From a virus, in the IMG/VR virus record IMGVR_UViG_3300045738_002458, positions 1 through 28,911 of that record: a DNA stretch of 28,911 bases; one strand, written 5' to 3'. The notes below the pieces were generated by a model, which made no database searches, was not told where the DNA came from, and was given only the letters and a program-made list of their open reading frames with translations. The position numbers were made by a program, and so were the translations under genes. This document shows positions 16,901 through 24,877 of the stretch, piece by piece (position 1 is the first letter of the stretch; each line of letters opens with the position of its first letter).

Positions 16901-19900
16901 AGGGATTGTGTTCATATCAAAGCTGAATACAGGTCGGCCATCAGGTAGTCTTAAATCGGCCAATGCTGAAATACCGCTAAGCACAGAGTTTGAAAGCTCA
17001 TTGATAAAGTTAAGGTCTTTGCCCGACGAGTCGTTAAAATCAACATCATCTTCACGCATAGCCCAGCGCGTAACCGCATCAACATCAACACGAATTACCT
17101 TACCACTTTCGTTATCACGTGCCATCACGCCACGGTCACTACGGTTTTGCCCCGCCTCGTCAAGGGCATTACGTACACGCTTATTACTGGCGAATGAGCT
17201 ACGAACACTAGATATTAATCGTTCTTCGGGGCTGGCCTTAGCTAACTGGCCTATGCCACTATCTTTCGGAAGTATGCCAATTTTTGATAGTAGAGTACCG
17301 AATGCAGATAGGTCGTCATTCTCCAAATATTCCTTAAGCTTTTTAATCGTACCCTCTGACACATGCTTAGAGTCAGGGAGCTTCTCTTGCTCTCCAAATG
17401 TAAAGGCTGGCGGCTTCTCTGAACCTTTAGCGAACTGGTTAGTCTTGTTTGAGTTCTGGTTATCAATGGCCTTAGAGTTTGCGCTTCTGCGTTTAGGTAA
17501 ACGATTTCCTAGCAATAGCTCACGTTCGTTAGGCTTAACCGACTCGCGCATGAACTTAACTAAGCCACTTGCGTTTAGACCAGGCACTTTGCGAAGTAGC
17601 TGGTAAGCGTCGACCGCCGCAGAGGTTCTACGAGTATAGTTTGCCGCAACTTCTAGGTCATTTGATGTGGTGTCAATCGTGCTTTGAACATCGCCAATAC
17701 TACGTTCCGCGCCATCTTCTCCACGTTCAGCATACGCTAGTTGTTGGTCGTTCCTGTCGCCAAGCTGACGGCGAGACCTATCTGCAGCAGTGTCCTCATA
17801 CATCTTATTGACAGTTTTCTTATAGGCTTCGTTGAACTCGAACTTGTCAACACGCGCTTGTAATGCGTCTATTTTCTTAAGGTCATCTGGCTTGTCTTTA
17901 AAGCTGTCACGTTTGCCCAATAAGCTACGCACAACCGGTGTAAGTTTACTCGGGTCTAACGCATCATTGTCTTTAGCATTCTTGTTGAACTGCTTTTCAG
18001 CTTCCAACAGTTTACCCATATCGCCATCACTGGCCGTACGCGTTCCCAACTCTCGCTTAAGATAATCAAGCTTACCAACAACAGTCGTAGGGGCTGGTTT
18101 GGCTTTGGCCTTAACTTCTGCTTTAGCTGTTGTGCCGTTTTCGCTACTGTCCGCAATCTTAGTCAACAATGAAAGTTTGTCAGCTTCGAGTGAGCTGGTA
18201 CGCTCAAGTTCATAGTGTTGACCGACCTCGTTAAGCTGCTTACGGGTAGTGGCTAACTGTGTATCGAATATATCTTTAGCGGCCTGTGTATCTTTGCCTT
18301 TGTTTTGGATCACACCACGTATACGAATAGCCAGCTTGTCCTTAACATCCGACAGCATAGTCATCGACTCGTCTAGTTCTTCTTTGCTTGGTTTGCGACC
18401 TTCTTTAATCCAAGTAGGCGCGCTATCTGGTACGTTCTTCTCTTTAGCCGTTGGCGCTTTGCCTTTAGGGACTTCGACCGCTGGTTCGTTATCAATGTTT
18501 TTCTCTACTTTGGACTCTTTTTTGATCCGCTCGCTATTTTTAATGCGGGCAGACTTAACCTTGGAATAGTCACGGAACATCGCACGGCCATCGAACTTGT
18601 TAGCGCTTCGGTAGACAATGTTATTGAACTCAGGATTGATAGCACCCAACGCTCCTTTAAGCGCAACATCTGTGCCCGTATCTTCGGCCATTGTTAGCTT
18701 TTCACGTTGTTCATCAGTGAGCTTAAGCTTACCTTCGCGTGACATGCTAACGACTTTACGGAACACATTAGCAAGTGCTGCATCCCCTTTGGCCTTGTTA
18801 TAACCGCCCGACAACGGTGTTTTAGAACCGTAATGAGAATCGGCTGCATAGCTCGCCAGTTCTTCATCCGTAAGTGTGCCCGAGTCAACTAATGCCCCTA
18901 CCTGTTTCTCATCAAGCGGTTTGCCCTCAGGCTCAAGCATCTTACGTAGTTCATCGTAGCGTTCAGTCTTAAGATTCGGCACATCGCGTGAGGTCATAGA
19001 GTCAAATTGCCCTTGGCCTACAACACCCGCATCAACATCGGCATCATCACCCGCAGCAGTTTTACGCGCCTTAGGCTTACGCTTTGCAACACGTTCAACA
19101 TTCAGTTCTAACGATTCAGAACCATCGTATGCAGGCGCTTCGTTTTCAGATTCTTCTACTGTGTCCTCTTTCCAGCCGTGAGCATCAACAGCTTCGCCCT
19201 CAGCATCAGCACCGCGTCTAGCTTCGTTGTAGTCACGCATGTAGCCAACAGAGTTACCCAAGCTCGATGCGATACCACCGACAGCACCACCACCAATAAC
19301 AGCTCGAATGCCCGCTTCAACAATATCGCGTGTTTCAAGATTCCAATCAGCGCCGCCCATTTCAGTGGCAATAACTTCATCAATCACCACTTGTGCCGTA
19401 GAGGTAGCACCTTCGATGCCTGCACCCAATGCAGCGGTATTCATAACGTCTTTTAAGCGCTTTGCAACCGATGGTTTAGCCAATGCGTCAAGGACAGGTT
19501 GCGCCGCTGCCTCCGACATTCCTGTGGCTCTAAGTGATTTGCTCATAACAGCAATAAATGGAAGCGCATTAGTCGCCGCACCCACAAGGCCTGAGGCCAA
19601 TGTAGAGCTGCCGTGGTCTTCATTACCCGAAGCATCAAGACGATTTTCCATCGCACCCGCTGCCTGAGCAAAACCAGATGCAGCAGGCCCCGCGTACAAT
19701 CCAGCCTTAACACCCTTCATTAACGAACGCGTTGCCGTAGCGCGCATTGCACCCATTAGGCCTGCACCCACAACTGCACCCGTACCACCTGTAGCCGCAC
19801 CGACTGCAACAGTACCCGCAGTTGCTATCGCATCAACAATAAGACCAGGAGCAGCCTCGCCCAATGTTTCAACAACATAATCTACTGCATCGCCAAAGCC

Positions 19901-20635
19901 TTGAACTTTATCGACTGACTCGAATTGACGCTTGTTAGCGGAGGCCGCTACGCCATGTTCAAATGCAACAAGCTCACCTTCTTCTTTCCACTCGTCATTG
20001 CCAAGCGATTCACCGATATAGTTTAGCGCGCCACCTAATGCAGCTTTAGTTTCATCCGTTCCGCGATCAAATGCTCGGCTAAACGTACCACGGCGGTCAC
20101 GTATTTTGGGTTGGAACTCACCGCCCATCCATGATGTAAACTCGTCGTTTGTGTCGCGAAGCTCTTGGCCTACAGCGTTCATATCTGTGTTGCTAGTAGA
20201 CTCGTAACCGAGTGCGCGACGTGTAATACCTGTTAGTGACGCTTGCATAGAGTCAGCATCTTGAGTTGGCATAGCCGCACCCGAACGTACTAAATCACCC
20301 GCAACGTCTAAGCCATTCTTATCACGAAACGTAGAGATTTTACGCCCGTATGCCCCGCGTTCACCGCCAGCATCTACGTAGCCGCCATCGTCAATAATGC
20401 TCTGCGACAATTCTTGCTCTAGGCCTGCATTAATATTCGAGTCGCTGCGCCAATCATGCTCACGTTCGACACTGTTAAAGCCTTTAGCACGTGCATCCTT
20501 TTCGTCACCAATGCCGCCACTGTCACCATCTCGCAGCTCAATATCGCGTTTATCTGTATTGGCCTGTTCTTCTGCCAATGCTCTATCACCATCATTTGGT
20601 TCAAGTAACCTAGCCATTAACTCGTCTTCGTTCAT
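13910..20635 (-). CDS. Giant internal virion (DNA-ejection) protein, T7 gp16-like by position
   Basis: The 2,241-residue product starts at MNEDELMARLLEP; the reading from 20653 would start inside a terminator hairpin. Residues about 264-300 form a Gly/Ala-rich hydrophobic stretch (TAGTVAVGAATGGTGAVVG), and about 2121-2140 a probable membrane span (MMAVAVTAAVAVPLALVA). Between them are long charged, coiled-coil regions. The last 350 residues (from about LRALNSAALGFQAATVLWF to FLLVTTLKKFFYGFYDN) resemble a domain common in giant podoviral internal proteins and large polyvalent proteins. By position after two other internal proteins it fits T7 gp16, which forms the inner part of the ejection conduit. 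I see no lytic transglycosylase motif and no RNA polymerase motif. A hairpin with its ribosome-binding site lies just upstream. Confidence 0.7.
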   Translation of the reverse strand: MNEDELMARLLEPNDGDRALAEEQANTDKRDIELRDGDSGGIGDEKDARAKGFNSVEREHDWRSDSNINAGLEQELSQSIIDDGGYVDAGGERGAYGRKISTFRDKNGLDVAGDLVRSGAAMPTQDADSMQASLTGITRRALGYESTSNTDMNAVGQELRDTNDEFTSWMGGEFQPKIRDRRGTFSRAFDRGTDETKAALGGALNYIGESLGNDEWKEEGELVAFEHGVAASANKRQFESVDKVQGFGDAVDYVVETLGEAAPGLIVDAIATAGTVAVGAATGGTGAVVGAGLMGAMRATATRSLMKGVKAGLYAGPAASGFAQAAGAMENRLDASGNEDHGSSTLASGLVGAATNALPFIAVMSKSLRATGMSEAAAQPVLDALAKPSVAKRLKDVMNTAALGAGIEGATSTAQVVIDEVIATEMGGADWNLETRDIVEAGIRAVIGGGAVGGIASSLGNSVGYMRDYNEARRGADAEGEAVDAHGWKEDTVEESENEAPAYDGSESLELNVERVAKRKPKARKTAAGDDADVDAGVVGQGQFDSMTSRDVPNLKTERYDELRKMLEPEGKPLDEKQVGALVDSGTLTDEELASYAADSHYGSKTPLSGGYNKAKGDAALANVFRKVVSMSREGKLKLTDEQREKLTMAEDTGTDVALKGALGAINPEFNNIVYRSANKFDGRAMFRDYSKVKSARIKNSERIKKESKVEKNIDNEPAVEVPKGKAPTAKEKNVPDSAPTWIKEGRKPSKEELDESMTMLSDVKDKLAIRIRGVIQNKGKDTQAAKDIFDTQLATTRKQLNEVGQHYELERTSSLEADKLSLLTKIADSSENGTTAKAEVKAKAKPAPTTVVGKLDYLKRELGTRTASDGDMGKLLEAEKQFNKNAKDNDALDPSKLTPVVRSLLGKRDSFKDKPDDLKKIDALQARVDKFEFNEAYKKTVNKMYEDTAADRSRRQLGDRNDQQLAYAERGEDGAERSIGDVQSTIDTTSNDLEVAANYTRRTSAAVDAYQLLRKVPGLNASGLVKFMRESVKPNERELLLGNRLPKRRSANSKAIDNQNSNKTNQFAKGSEKPPAFTFGEQEKLPDSKHVSEGTIKKLKEYLENDDLSAFGTLLSKIGILPKDSGIGQLAKASPEERLISSVRSSFASNKRVRNALDEAGQNRSDRGVMARDNESGKVIRVDVDAVTRWAMREDDVDFNDSSGKDLNFINELSNSVLSGISALADLRLPDGRPVFSFDMNTIPDDSVVYRMNGDKLASVTMGAIRANVYHKGRKYNKKVDVVRAPHVDRAVRPLLRKIGLKLSDAPELKTVIATAEHAVKVGDLLPKELVSLVSGIEGNMRKTRTLSDLMPEDIGNVYRDEVSYDDVHTLVQRSIDEGKISEERGDDILRDARSGVFDKDYEQAAKDGGELTIKSERVDNEIANRDEISEVANTRGAIRKTRKTENLSGKKETATREALTENAAKAREDFELAKKSKGDDMVAEVERARVEHTEARRAMKRSLVDAIRRDDVKGHSKTAIRNAHGDLDNAPSDLLHAVGNQERNNSRKPFVNKGDFGNASDVHRDMVQAKHRLERLKGIKAVADSSKEGVDVKAAILSEAQRRMEIAELALKSHKDNDVGVGTDVSKGRKIQLNRKLMKVVKRNRGLAKKSMFRLLEMTRTRLERIHPDAALRADKFTAIQRNATEYYASRIGKDVGNNKAIQKGYEDTIRNVNSPERTKYEAFLKDLNEYTRKNDKSFESVSSKVHLDTHVIERNREGFLSILREGNVKNPESLLESILDGRGYPEFAIRPELSNPPRAGRKVLDPLYDKLKEGKFVDTDAPRHLLRLVNSATSWSAWNKTHGSMVDGKWDSNGEFNRIQSEVHTGNRHEFSKLYQGVTGRLGMSMSPKLRALNSAALGFQAATVLWFTGLASIPEVAATYARMRGDTDGMLNDAKSVLTSVGREKMYKVARDYDIITNDAIEHSLQEMYNMNDLSTGRVSQKIQGTVFKLNGQNYVTKMTRAIATKAAERYMIRAVEEGTSGVARLKELGVTAKDVTEFKDKADLNTPAGKRYRDAVHQFVNEAVTNPRATQLPLVANDPRFLLVTTLKKFFYGFYDNVHKSLAKGFKDKDSSVNPMMAVAVTAAVAVPLALVAETIREQIRYPFGRPKWQGERNIGDWGGAVFAATGLLGPATMAESIYAGTTYGNHPVVAAAGPSAQFAVDVATLEMQPSRIVPLANQIPWLAQPINEGVKNLIK

Positions 20636-20671
20636 ACAAAAAATCCCTAACATTTAACTGTTAGGGATTTT
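20636..20671 (-). terminator. Terminator-like hairpin holding the ribosome-binding site of the giant gene
   Basis: AAAATCCCTAACA (20640-20652) and TGTTAGGGATTTT (20659-20671) are perfect 13-bp arms with a 6-base loop. On the minus strand TTTTTT follows, the form of an intrinsic terminator or attenuator. The start codon lies only four bases further on, and the only AGGGA site is inside the 3' arm, so the hairpin may both stop transcription and block translation. Confidence 0.75.
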
Positions 20672-20676
20672 ATCAC

Positions 20677-20710
20677 ATTACTACTTAGTTGCTTTAACAG
20701 TATTACTACT
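20677..20710 (-). promoter_or_regulatory. Recurrent intergenic element, copy C (one full, one half copy)
   Basis: On the minus strand, AGTAGTAATACTGTTA (20710-20695) is identical to copy B, and AAGTAGTAAT (20686-20677) repeats its first half 24 bases further on. It overlaps the stop codon of the 629-residue gene and precedes the hairpin before the giant gene, the same order as at copy B. Confidence 0.5.
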
Positions 20711-22598
20711 AAAGCTTATCGGAAGTAAAACCTGTATCAAACAGTTTTTGACGTTCTTCATTCCAGTCTAAGCCCTTTTCCTTTGCGGCATCTGAATATC
20801 TCATTAGCTTTTTATCATACGCATTACGCACCTCACGAAGCGAACGGCCTGAGTTCTTAGACGCGCCTAAAATCGTCTGTGCCGCGTTTGGCTTGAACTT
20901 ACCTAATGCTGTGTTGATAAATGGTAGAACAGTCTCAGCAGACAGGTTATTGTCCTCTCCTTTATTTGCCAAGAACGAACGAACACCCTCATTGAACATA
21001 GCGCCGAACTTAGGGTCTTTCATCTGGTCAATGCTGAAAGTTTCGCTACCCATCAGGCTTGTCGCCAACGCTTTAACACGGCCACGAACACCCGCAGCTT
21101 GTTGTCCTTTAAGTCCCATTCGACCACTATACCAATCAGCAATATTAGAGCCCTCATCCTGTAGGAACTTCAACGCATCATTTCGGCGCTTAACATCGCT
21201 TTTATAATTCTTACCCGCTAAGTCAACATACTTGCGCTGGGCATCAAAGCGTTTTGCTTCGGCTGTCGCTACGGCCGTTTGACCTCTGGCCTCTGCTACA
21301 TCAAGTGCCACATTGTGCTTGTCCAATTCCATCTTAGACACACGCATATCGCCCGTTTCCATGTAGTTACGCATCTGACCTTCGTCAATGTTATTAGTAA
21401 GGTAAAGCTCACCCACAACAGCGGCACGTTTACGACGAGTTGCATACTTTTCATGAATGGCTTGCATACGCTTTTCAGCATCACCGGACTGCAACACAGG
21501 CTTAAGCTCTGCTCTGGCCTTAAGCGGTGGTGAACCCATGCTCTCTACCGTTTCTTTGGTATCCACAAGATCATCGACACCCTCAGGCGTTTCTATTTTA
21601 TTGCTAGGGAGTATCTTAACTTCGCCCTTTTTCTCGATACTAGCCTTAGCATTTTTGCCCATAACAAACTGGTTGGCCGTCTTCTTAACCGTATCACCAA
21701 AGCCACGTTCCTTAGCGCCATCCGACAGCCAGTTACCCGCTTCCATGATTTTTCTAGCACCCGCTGCACCTTTGTTATACATCTGTTCAAGGCCAACAAA
21801 TACACTCTCTGTCATCTTACGCTGCACGAAACCTATCGGGTTCGCCAAGTCGCTAGCTGTTACAGAACCATCGCCTTCAGCCTTTACAGTTGGCACACCT
21901 TCGCCCGCATTGATAGGCACATCACTGTCAGGTGAAGTCTGCTTACCTTTCAACAGTCCATGAGACTTAAGGTTAGACATAAACTCCGATTCACTGGCTT
22001 CACGAATGTTGCCATCTTCATCTGAGGTAAAGCCCGCACGGATATAGGCCGAATGGTTTTCAGGTTCAACGCCATTACTTTCCGCAATATCAATACTGCG
22101 CTGTGCATGTTCCTGTAGGCGCGGTAAGTCTACGTTCTTGGCACGAAGCGGCTTACTCTTATCATCGTTTGGATTTGACGTTAACTGCGTTTGCTCTCCA
22201 TTATCTTTTAGAACACCGAATGAAGTAGTGCCATCGCCATTGTCTACAGGGGTAATTTCGTCACCACTGCGGCTAACAGAACGAGACAAACGCTTGTTAC
22301 GTTCAACTGCGGCCTGTTCCTGCGCATCAATATCACCCGATATACTGTCTACATAAGACTGGCGCGCTTGTTTAGATTGGTCACGCTCGGCTACCTTGTT
22401 GTCGTACTCGTCCGTCTGCCTGTTGAACAACGTTTCCGAACGGTTGTCAGCAATAGCCTGTCGTGACGAACGTTCTTCATCTAATTTCGCTTGTCGGTTA
22501 CGCGCATACGTCTTATCTTTCTGACGCTCGGTGTAATCCGCGTACTGCCCAATTGCATTAATGATGGCCGTGCCATCGTGCATGCCATATCCTGCCAT
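20709..22598 (-). CDS. Internal virion protein, T7 gp15-like by position
   Basis: The 629-residue product starts at MAGYGMHDG; AAGGA lies six bases before this ATG, while the earlier ATG at 22604 would touch it. The protein is hydrophilic and mostly helical: residues about 25-110 are charged coiled-coil (ARNRQAKLDEERSSRQ, then AQEQAAVERNKRLSRS), and the C-terminal third is also helical (KRFDAQRKYVDLAGKNYKSD). No enzyme motif or membrane span is visible. Size and place between a Gly-zipper protein and the giant protein fit the T7 gp14-gp15-gp16 order, so a part in the ejection conduit is likely. This is inference from position; I do not recognise a sequence family. Confidence 0.55.
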   Translation of the reverse strand: MAGYGMHDGTAIINAIGQYADYTERQKDKTYARNRQAKLDEERSSRQAIADNRSETLFNRQTDEYDNKVAERDQSKQARQSYVDSISGDIDAQEQAAVERNKRLSRSVSRSGDEITPVDNGDGTTSFGVLKDNGEQTQLTSNPNDDKSKPLRAKNVDLPRLQEHAQRSIDIAESNGVEPENHSAYIRAGFTSDEDGNIREASESEFMSNLKSHGLLKGKQTSPDSDVPINAGEGVPTVKAEGDGSVTASDLANPIGFVQRKMTESVFVGLEQMYNKGAAGARKIMEAGNWLSDGAKERGFGDTVKKTANQFVMGKNAKASIEKKGEVKILPSNKIETPEGVDDLVDTKETVESMGSPPLKARAELKPVLQSGDAEKRMQAIHEKYATRRKRAAVVGELYLTNNIDEGQMRNYMETGDMRVSKMELDKHNVALDVAEARGQTAVATAEAKRFDAQRKYVDLAGKNYKSDVKRRNDALKFLQDEGSNIADWYSGRMGLKGQQAAGVRGRVKALATSLMGSETFSIDQMKDPKFGAMFNEGVRSFLANKGEDNNLSAETVLPFINTALGKFKPNAAQTILGASKNSGRSLREVRNAYDKKLMRYSDAAKEKGLDWNEERQKLFDTGFTSDKL

Positions 22599-22610
22599 GA
22601 TCATTCCTTA

Positions 22611-23309
22611 TTAGTTACTGATAGCGCCGCCTGCCGCACCACCAAGAGAAGCCCCCGCAGCTGCACCCATAGGGCCACCTACAAAGCCACCAATAACGCC
22701 GCCCGCTACTGCGCCAACCTGTGTCATAAATCCACCTTTAGCAGATTTGTACGCCGCATCACGTTGCTGCTTAGCTTGGTATGCTTGTGACATAGAGGCC
22801 GTGCCCGTCGCTTGCAACTGCTCACCAATACTCATTAGCTGTGTACGGGCTGCTTGTTGTTTAACGCGTTGGTCTTCATGCGCTTGAGTCATAACAGCGC
22901 TTCGAGCTGTTGCAACACCCCTTGTTTGCGTCCGATCCATTGCGCTACTTTGCGATGCTAGTTGGCCGCTCATGCTGTAACCCAATTGGCGATCAACAGT
23001 ATTCGCAGTCTTCTCACCTAGGCCATCGCTTAGCTTGCGGGACGTATCAACGATTGACGTACTTTTTGACTCGTCTACAAGGTCGTCAACAACGGGCAAT
23101 GTGTTCTGCTCGTAATCAAGGACTTGCTGGCGGTACATATCTTCAAGCGAATCTTCATAAGACTTTTCATCAAGCTTTTCCTCAATGCCTCGTTGCACCA
23201 TACCAATTTTGCCCGGGCCATATGTTTTCTCTTCTTTGGCGAGCGCAATAGTTTGCGAATCAGATGGCGTAATAGCCCCACTAGTCGTTGTCTGTTTTAC
23301 AGTAGGCAT
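22611..23309 (-). CDS. Internal virion protein with C-terminal glycine zipper, T7 gp14-like by position
   Basis: The 232-residue product has a hydrophilic N-terminal half, a Gln/Ala-rich helical middle (SAVMTQAHEDQRVKQQAARTQ), and a C-terminal glycine-zipper region from about residue 198 (GAVAGGVIGGFVGGPMGAAA). Such zippers insert into membranes and oligomerise. T7 gp14, the ejection protein in the outer membrane, has a similar size. The gene overlaps its upstream neighbour as TAATG and is followed 12 bases later by the gp15-like gene. The role is inferred from order and the zipper; the sequence itself is not clearly matched to gp14. Confidence 0.6.
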   Translation of the reverse strand: MPTVKQTTTSGAITPSDSQTIALAKEEKTYGPGKIGMVQRGIEEKLDEKSYEDSLEDMYRQQVLDYEQNTLPVVDDLVDESKSTSIVDTSRKLSDGLGEKTANTVDRQLGYSMSGQLASQSSAMDRTQTRGVATARSAVMTQAHEDQRVKQQAARTQLMSIGEQLQATGTASMSQAYQAKQQRDAAYKSAKGGFMTQVGAVAGGVIGGFVGGPMGAAAGASLGGAAGGAISN

Positions 23310-23878
23310 TATGTAGTTCTCCCCATCTCGTCATAGTTTGAGGCAGATAGCGGGCTAAATATTGACACCTCACCACCGATTTCCTCATTGTTTTTCTCTT
23401 TGAACCCATCCGAACGGGCATAGGCCGAAGTAGCCGCCACGCCAATATCTAAAAACGCTTGTGTCTTCTTATTAGAGTCCGTGAAATCACTTAACGAACG
23501 TTGCTGACCCACTGCTGCCATGCTACGTGCCACGCGCGCTGTGCTTGAGGTATCTTGGCGAACAATATCGCCCTCAGTACCATAAGAACGACCGCCTTTG
23601 CCTGTTGCAGAAATGCCAGTAGACTGAACATCAACACCACCATCAACAGTCTTAAACTCGCCACCTGACCGTGAATTATTAAGGCGTGTACGACTAATGC
23701 TGGCGGACTCTGCCCCAACGCGGGACATAAGATTAGAACGCTCGTCACGGCGGTTTGAGGCCATGAACGCATCACGCGAACCCTCTTTTACAGTCGTTCC
23801 TTCCTCGAACATCTTGCTTGCAAGCTTAACCTGCATTTTCTCCCCCTCAGGGGTGGTGGGCTTATCTGGACTCGACAT
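23309..23878 (-). CDS. Hypothetical virion-associated protein
   Basis: I chose the ATG at 23878 (MSSPDKPTTPEGEKM, 189 residues): GGAG lies seven bases upstream and the ATG falls one base after the previous stop. The product is hydrophilic and rich in Ser, Arg and Gly (RSNLMSRVGAESASISRTRL), with probable disordered stretches and a short helix near DIGVAATSAYA. No domain is recognised. It is embedded between a GNAT-like gene and the internal virion genes with overlaps at both ends or nearly so, which suggests a structural or packaging accessory role. Confidence 0.65.
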   Translation of the reverse strand: MSSPDKPTTPEGEKMQVKLASKMFEEGTTVKEGSRDAFMASNRRDERSNLMSRVGAESASISRTRLNNSRSGGEFKTVDGGVDVQSTGISATGKGGRSYGTEGDIVRQDTSSTARVARSMAAVGQQRSLSDFTDSNKKTQAFLDIGVAATSAYARSDGFKEKNNEEIGGEVSIFSPLSASNYDEMGRTT

Positions 23879-23879
23879 T

Positions 23880-24269
23880 TCAAAACTCCATAGCATACGT
23901 CTTTGATTCAACGTGGAAGCCTACTTGCGCGGCCACGCGACCCCAACCTTCTCTTGGGCTGGTAAAAGTCAGTTTACTACACCCCAACTGTTTGACATAG
24001 CTAGTAGTAGCACTAATAACATCAGGCCATGAATCAAGGTGGCCTTTCAACGAAGCCGCACATAAAACGTGACACTTATTCTCAGACCATTGGGCAATTA
24101 GGAACGCATCTTCCCCCACTAAATGTAAAGTAGCTGCACCAACGAGTAACAGACGTTCTACCTCATGCTCAGGGTAGCCCCCGAACTCACGATAAAGCCG
24201 CTCAATGAACGGCTTAATTGTAGGGAAAACCCTTGGTATGTCTTCAACACTGAATGGATCACTTACCAT
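23880..24269 (-). CDS. Small GNAT-like protein, T7 gp13-like by position
   Basis: The 129-residue product ends with LTFTSPREGWGRVAAQVGFHVES (104-122 region), the pattern of the last part of a GNAT acetyltransferase fold (R/G-x-G-W, then a helix and GF-x-x-x-x). The CoA-binding R/Q-x-x-G-x-G/A loop is weak, so enzyme activity is doubtful. Small GNAT-like proteins stand in this place, between tail genes and internal proteins, in many podoviruses, including T7 gp13, which is needed for assembly. Its start overlaps the upstream gene by seven bases (ATGGTAA). Confidence 0.5.
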   Translation of the reverse strand: MVSDPFSVEDIPRVFPTIKPFIERLYREFGGYPEHEVERLLLVGAATLHLVGEDAFLIAQWSENKCHVLCAASLKGHLDSWPDVISATTSYVKQLGCSKLTFTSPREGWGRVAAQVGFHVESKTYAMEF

Positions 24270-24877
24270 GAAAATCCTGTATTAAACTGCACCGAACGTT
24301 TCGGGCGACTGCGGTCATCACGTGCTTCACGCTTAGCCTTTTCGATACCTTCGCGAAAGTGCATTTCGTACGTTGCGGCTGCACGGCTGTTAGCCCAAGT
24401 AGCATCTGGCATCGACAGTAAACGGGCGATAGCTCCACGCCTTATAACGTCAAACCATTTGTCAGCTAACGAGTCGGGTACGCTTTCTATGTTTCGGGTG
24501 GGCTGCACAACAACCGATACCTCAAGCGTACCCTTTTCAAACGCGTCTAAAATGATAGTGTTACCACTGTGCGAGAATGACCCCACACGGTTTGTTTTAC
24601 TGATGCGGTGAGCTAGTTCACTCACAAGCTTAAAGCGGTCACTACGACCCTCAGGCTCGAAATAAGCGAACTTCGTTGACGCTACATAAGTTTCCTCAGG
24701 TAACATTTGAAGTGCCGCAGTGTCCTCTACAAGTTCGATGCGCTCGGTGTGTAACCACACTTCCGAAGTCCTAAAAAACTCTTGCAGGGCGTAACGTACT
24801 TGTCGCGCCACTGTAGGGTCTAACGGCTCTGAAACGTCCATGCGGATACTGTCTACCCATTCTTGGACGTTAGCCAT
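24263..24877 (-). CDS. Second adaptor or tail-tubular-like protein
   Basis: The 204-residue product has an alpha/beta arrangement: helical N-terminus (VARQVRYALQEFFRTSEVW), a beta-rich middle, then the pattern DSLADKWFDVIRRGAIARLL followed by a long charged helix. This late helix with an Ala-Arg-Leu-Leu core resembles the final part of podoviral adaptor proteins like its upstream neighbour. It may be a second ring component between portal and nozzle. The start overlaps the upstream stop as TAATG. No enzyme motif is seen. The assignment rests on pattern and position. Confidence 0.5.
   Translation of the reverse strand: MANVQEWVDSIRMDVSEPLDPTVARQVRYALQEFFRTSEVWLHTERIELVEDTAALQMLPEETYVASTKFAYFEPEGRSDRFKLVSELAHRISKTNRVGSFSHSGNTIILDAFEKGTLEVSVVVQPTRNIESVPDSLADKWFDVIRRGAIARLLSMPDATWANSRAAATYEMHFREGIEKAKREARDDRSRPKRSVQFNTGFSW

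Noticed and set aside
16908-17606. Plus-strand frame of 232 codons inside the giant ejection gene
   Set aside because: Ser/Leu/Arg-rich shadow of the real minus-strand frame with no start signals or motifs.
13910-20635. Giant protein as an N4-like virion RNA polymerase
   Set aside because: N4 has a virion polymerase of about 3,500 residues; I found no single-subunit polymerase motifs here, and the domain layout fits a T7 gp16-like ejection protein better.
23999-24020. Another copy of the recurrent element (AGTAGTAGCACTAATA)
   Set aside because: It has 13 of 16 matches but lies within a coding sequence; could be chance.
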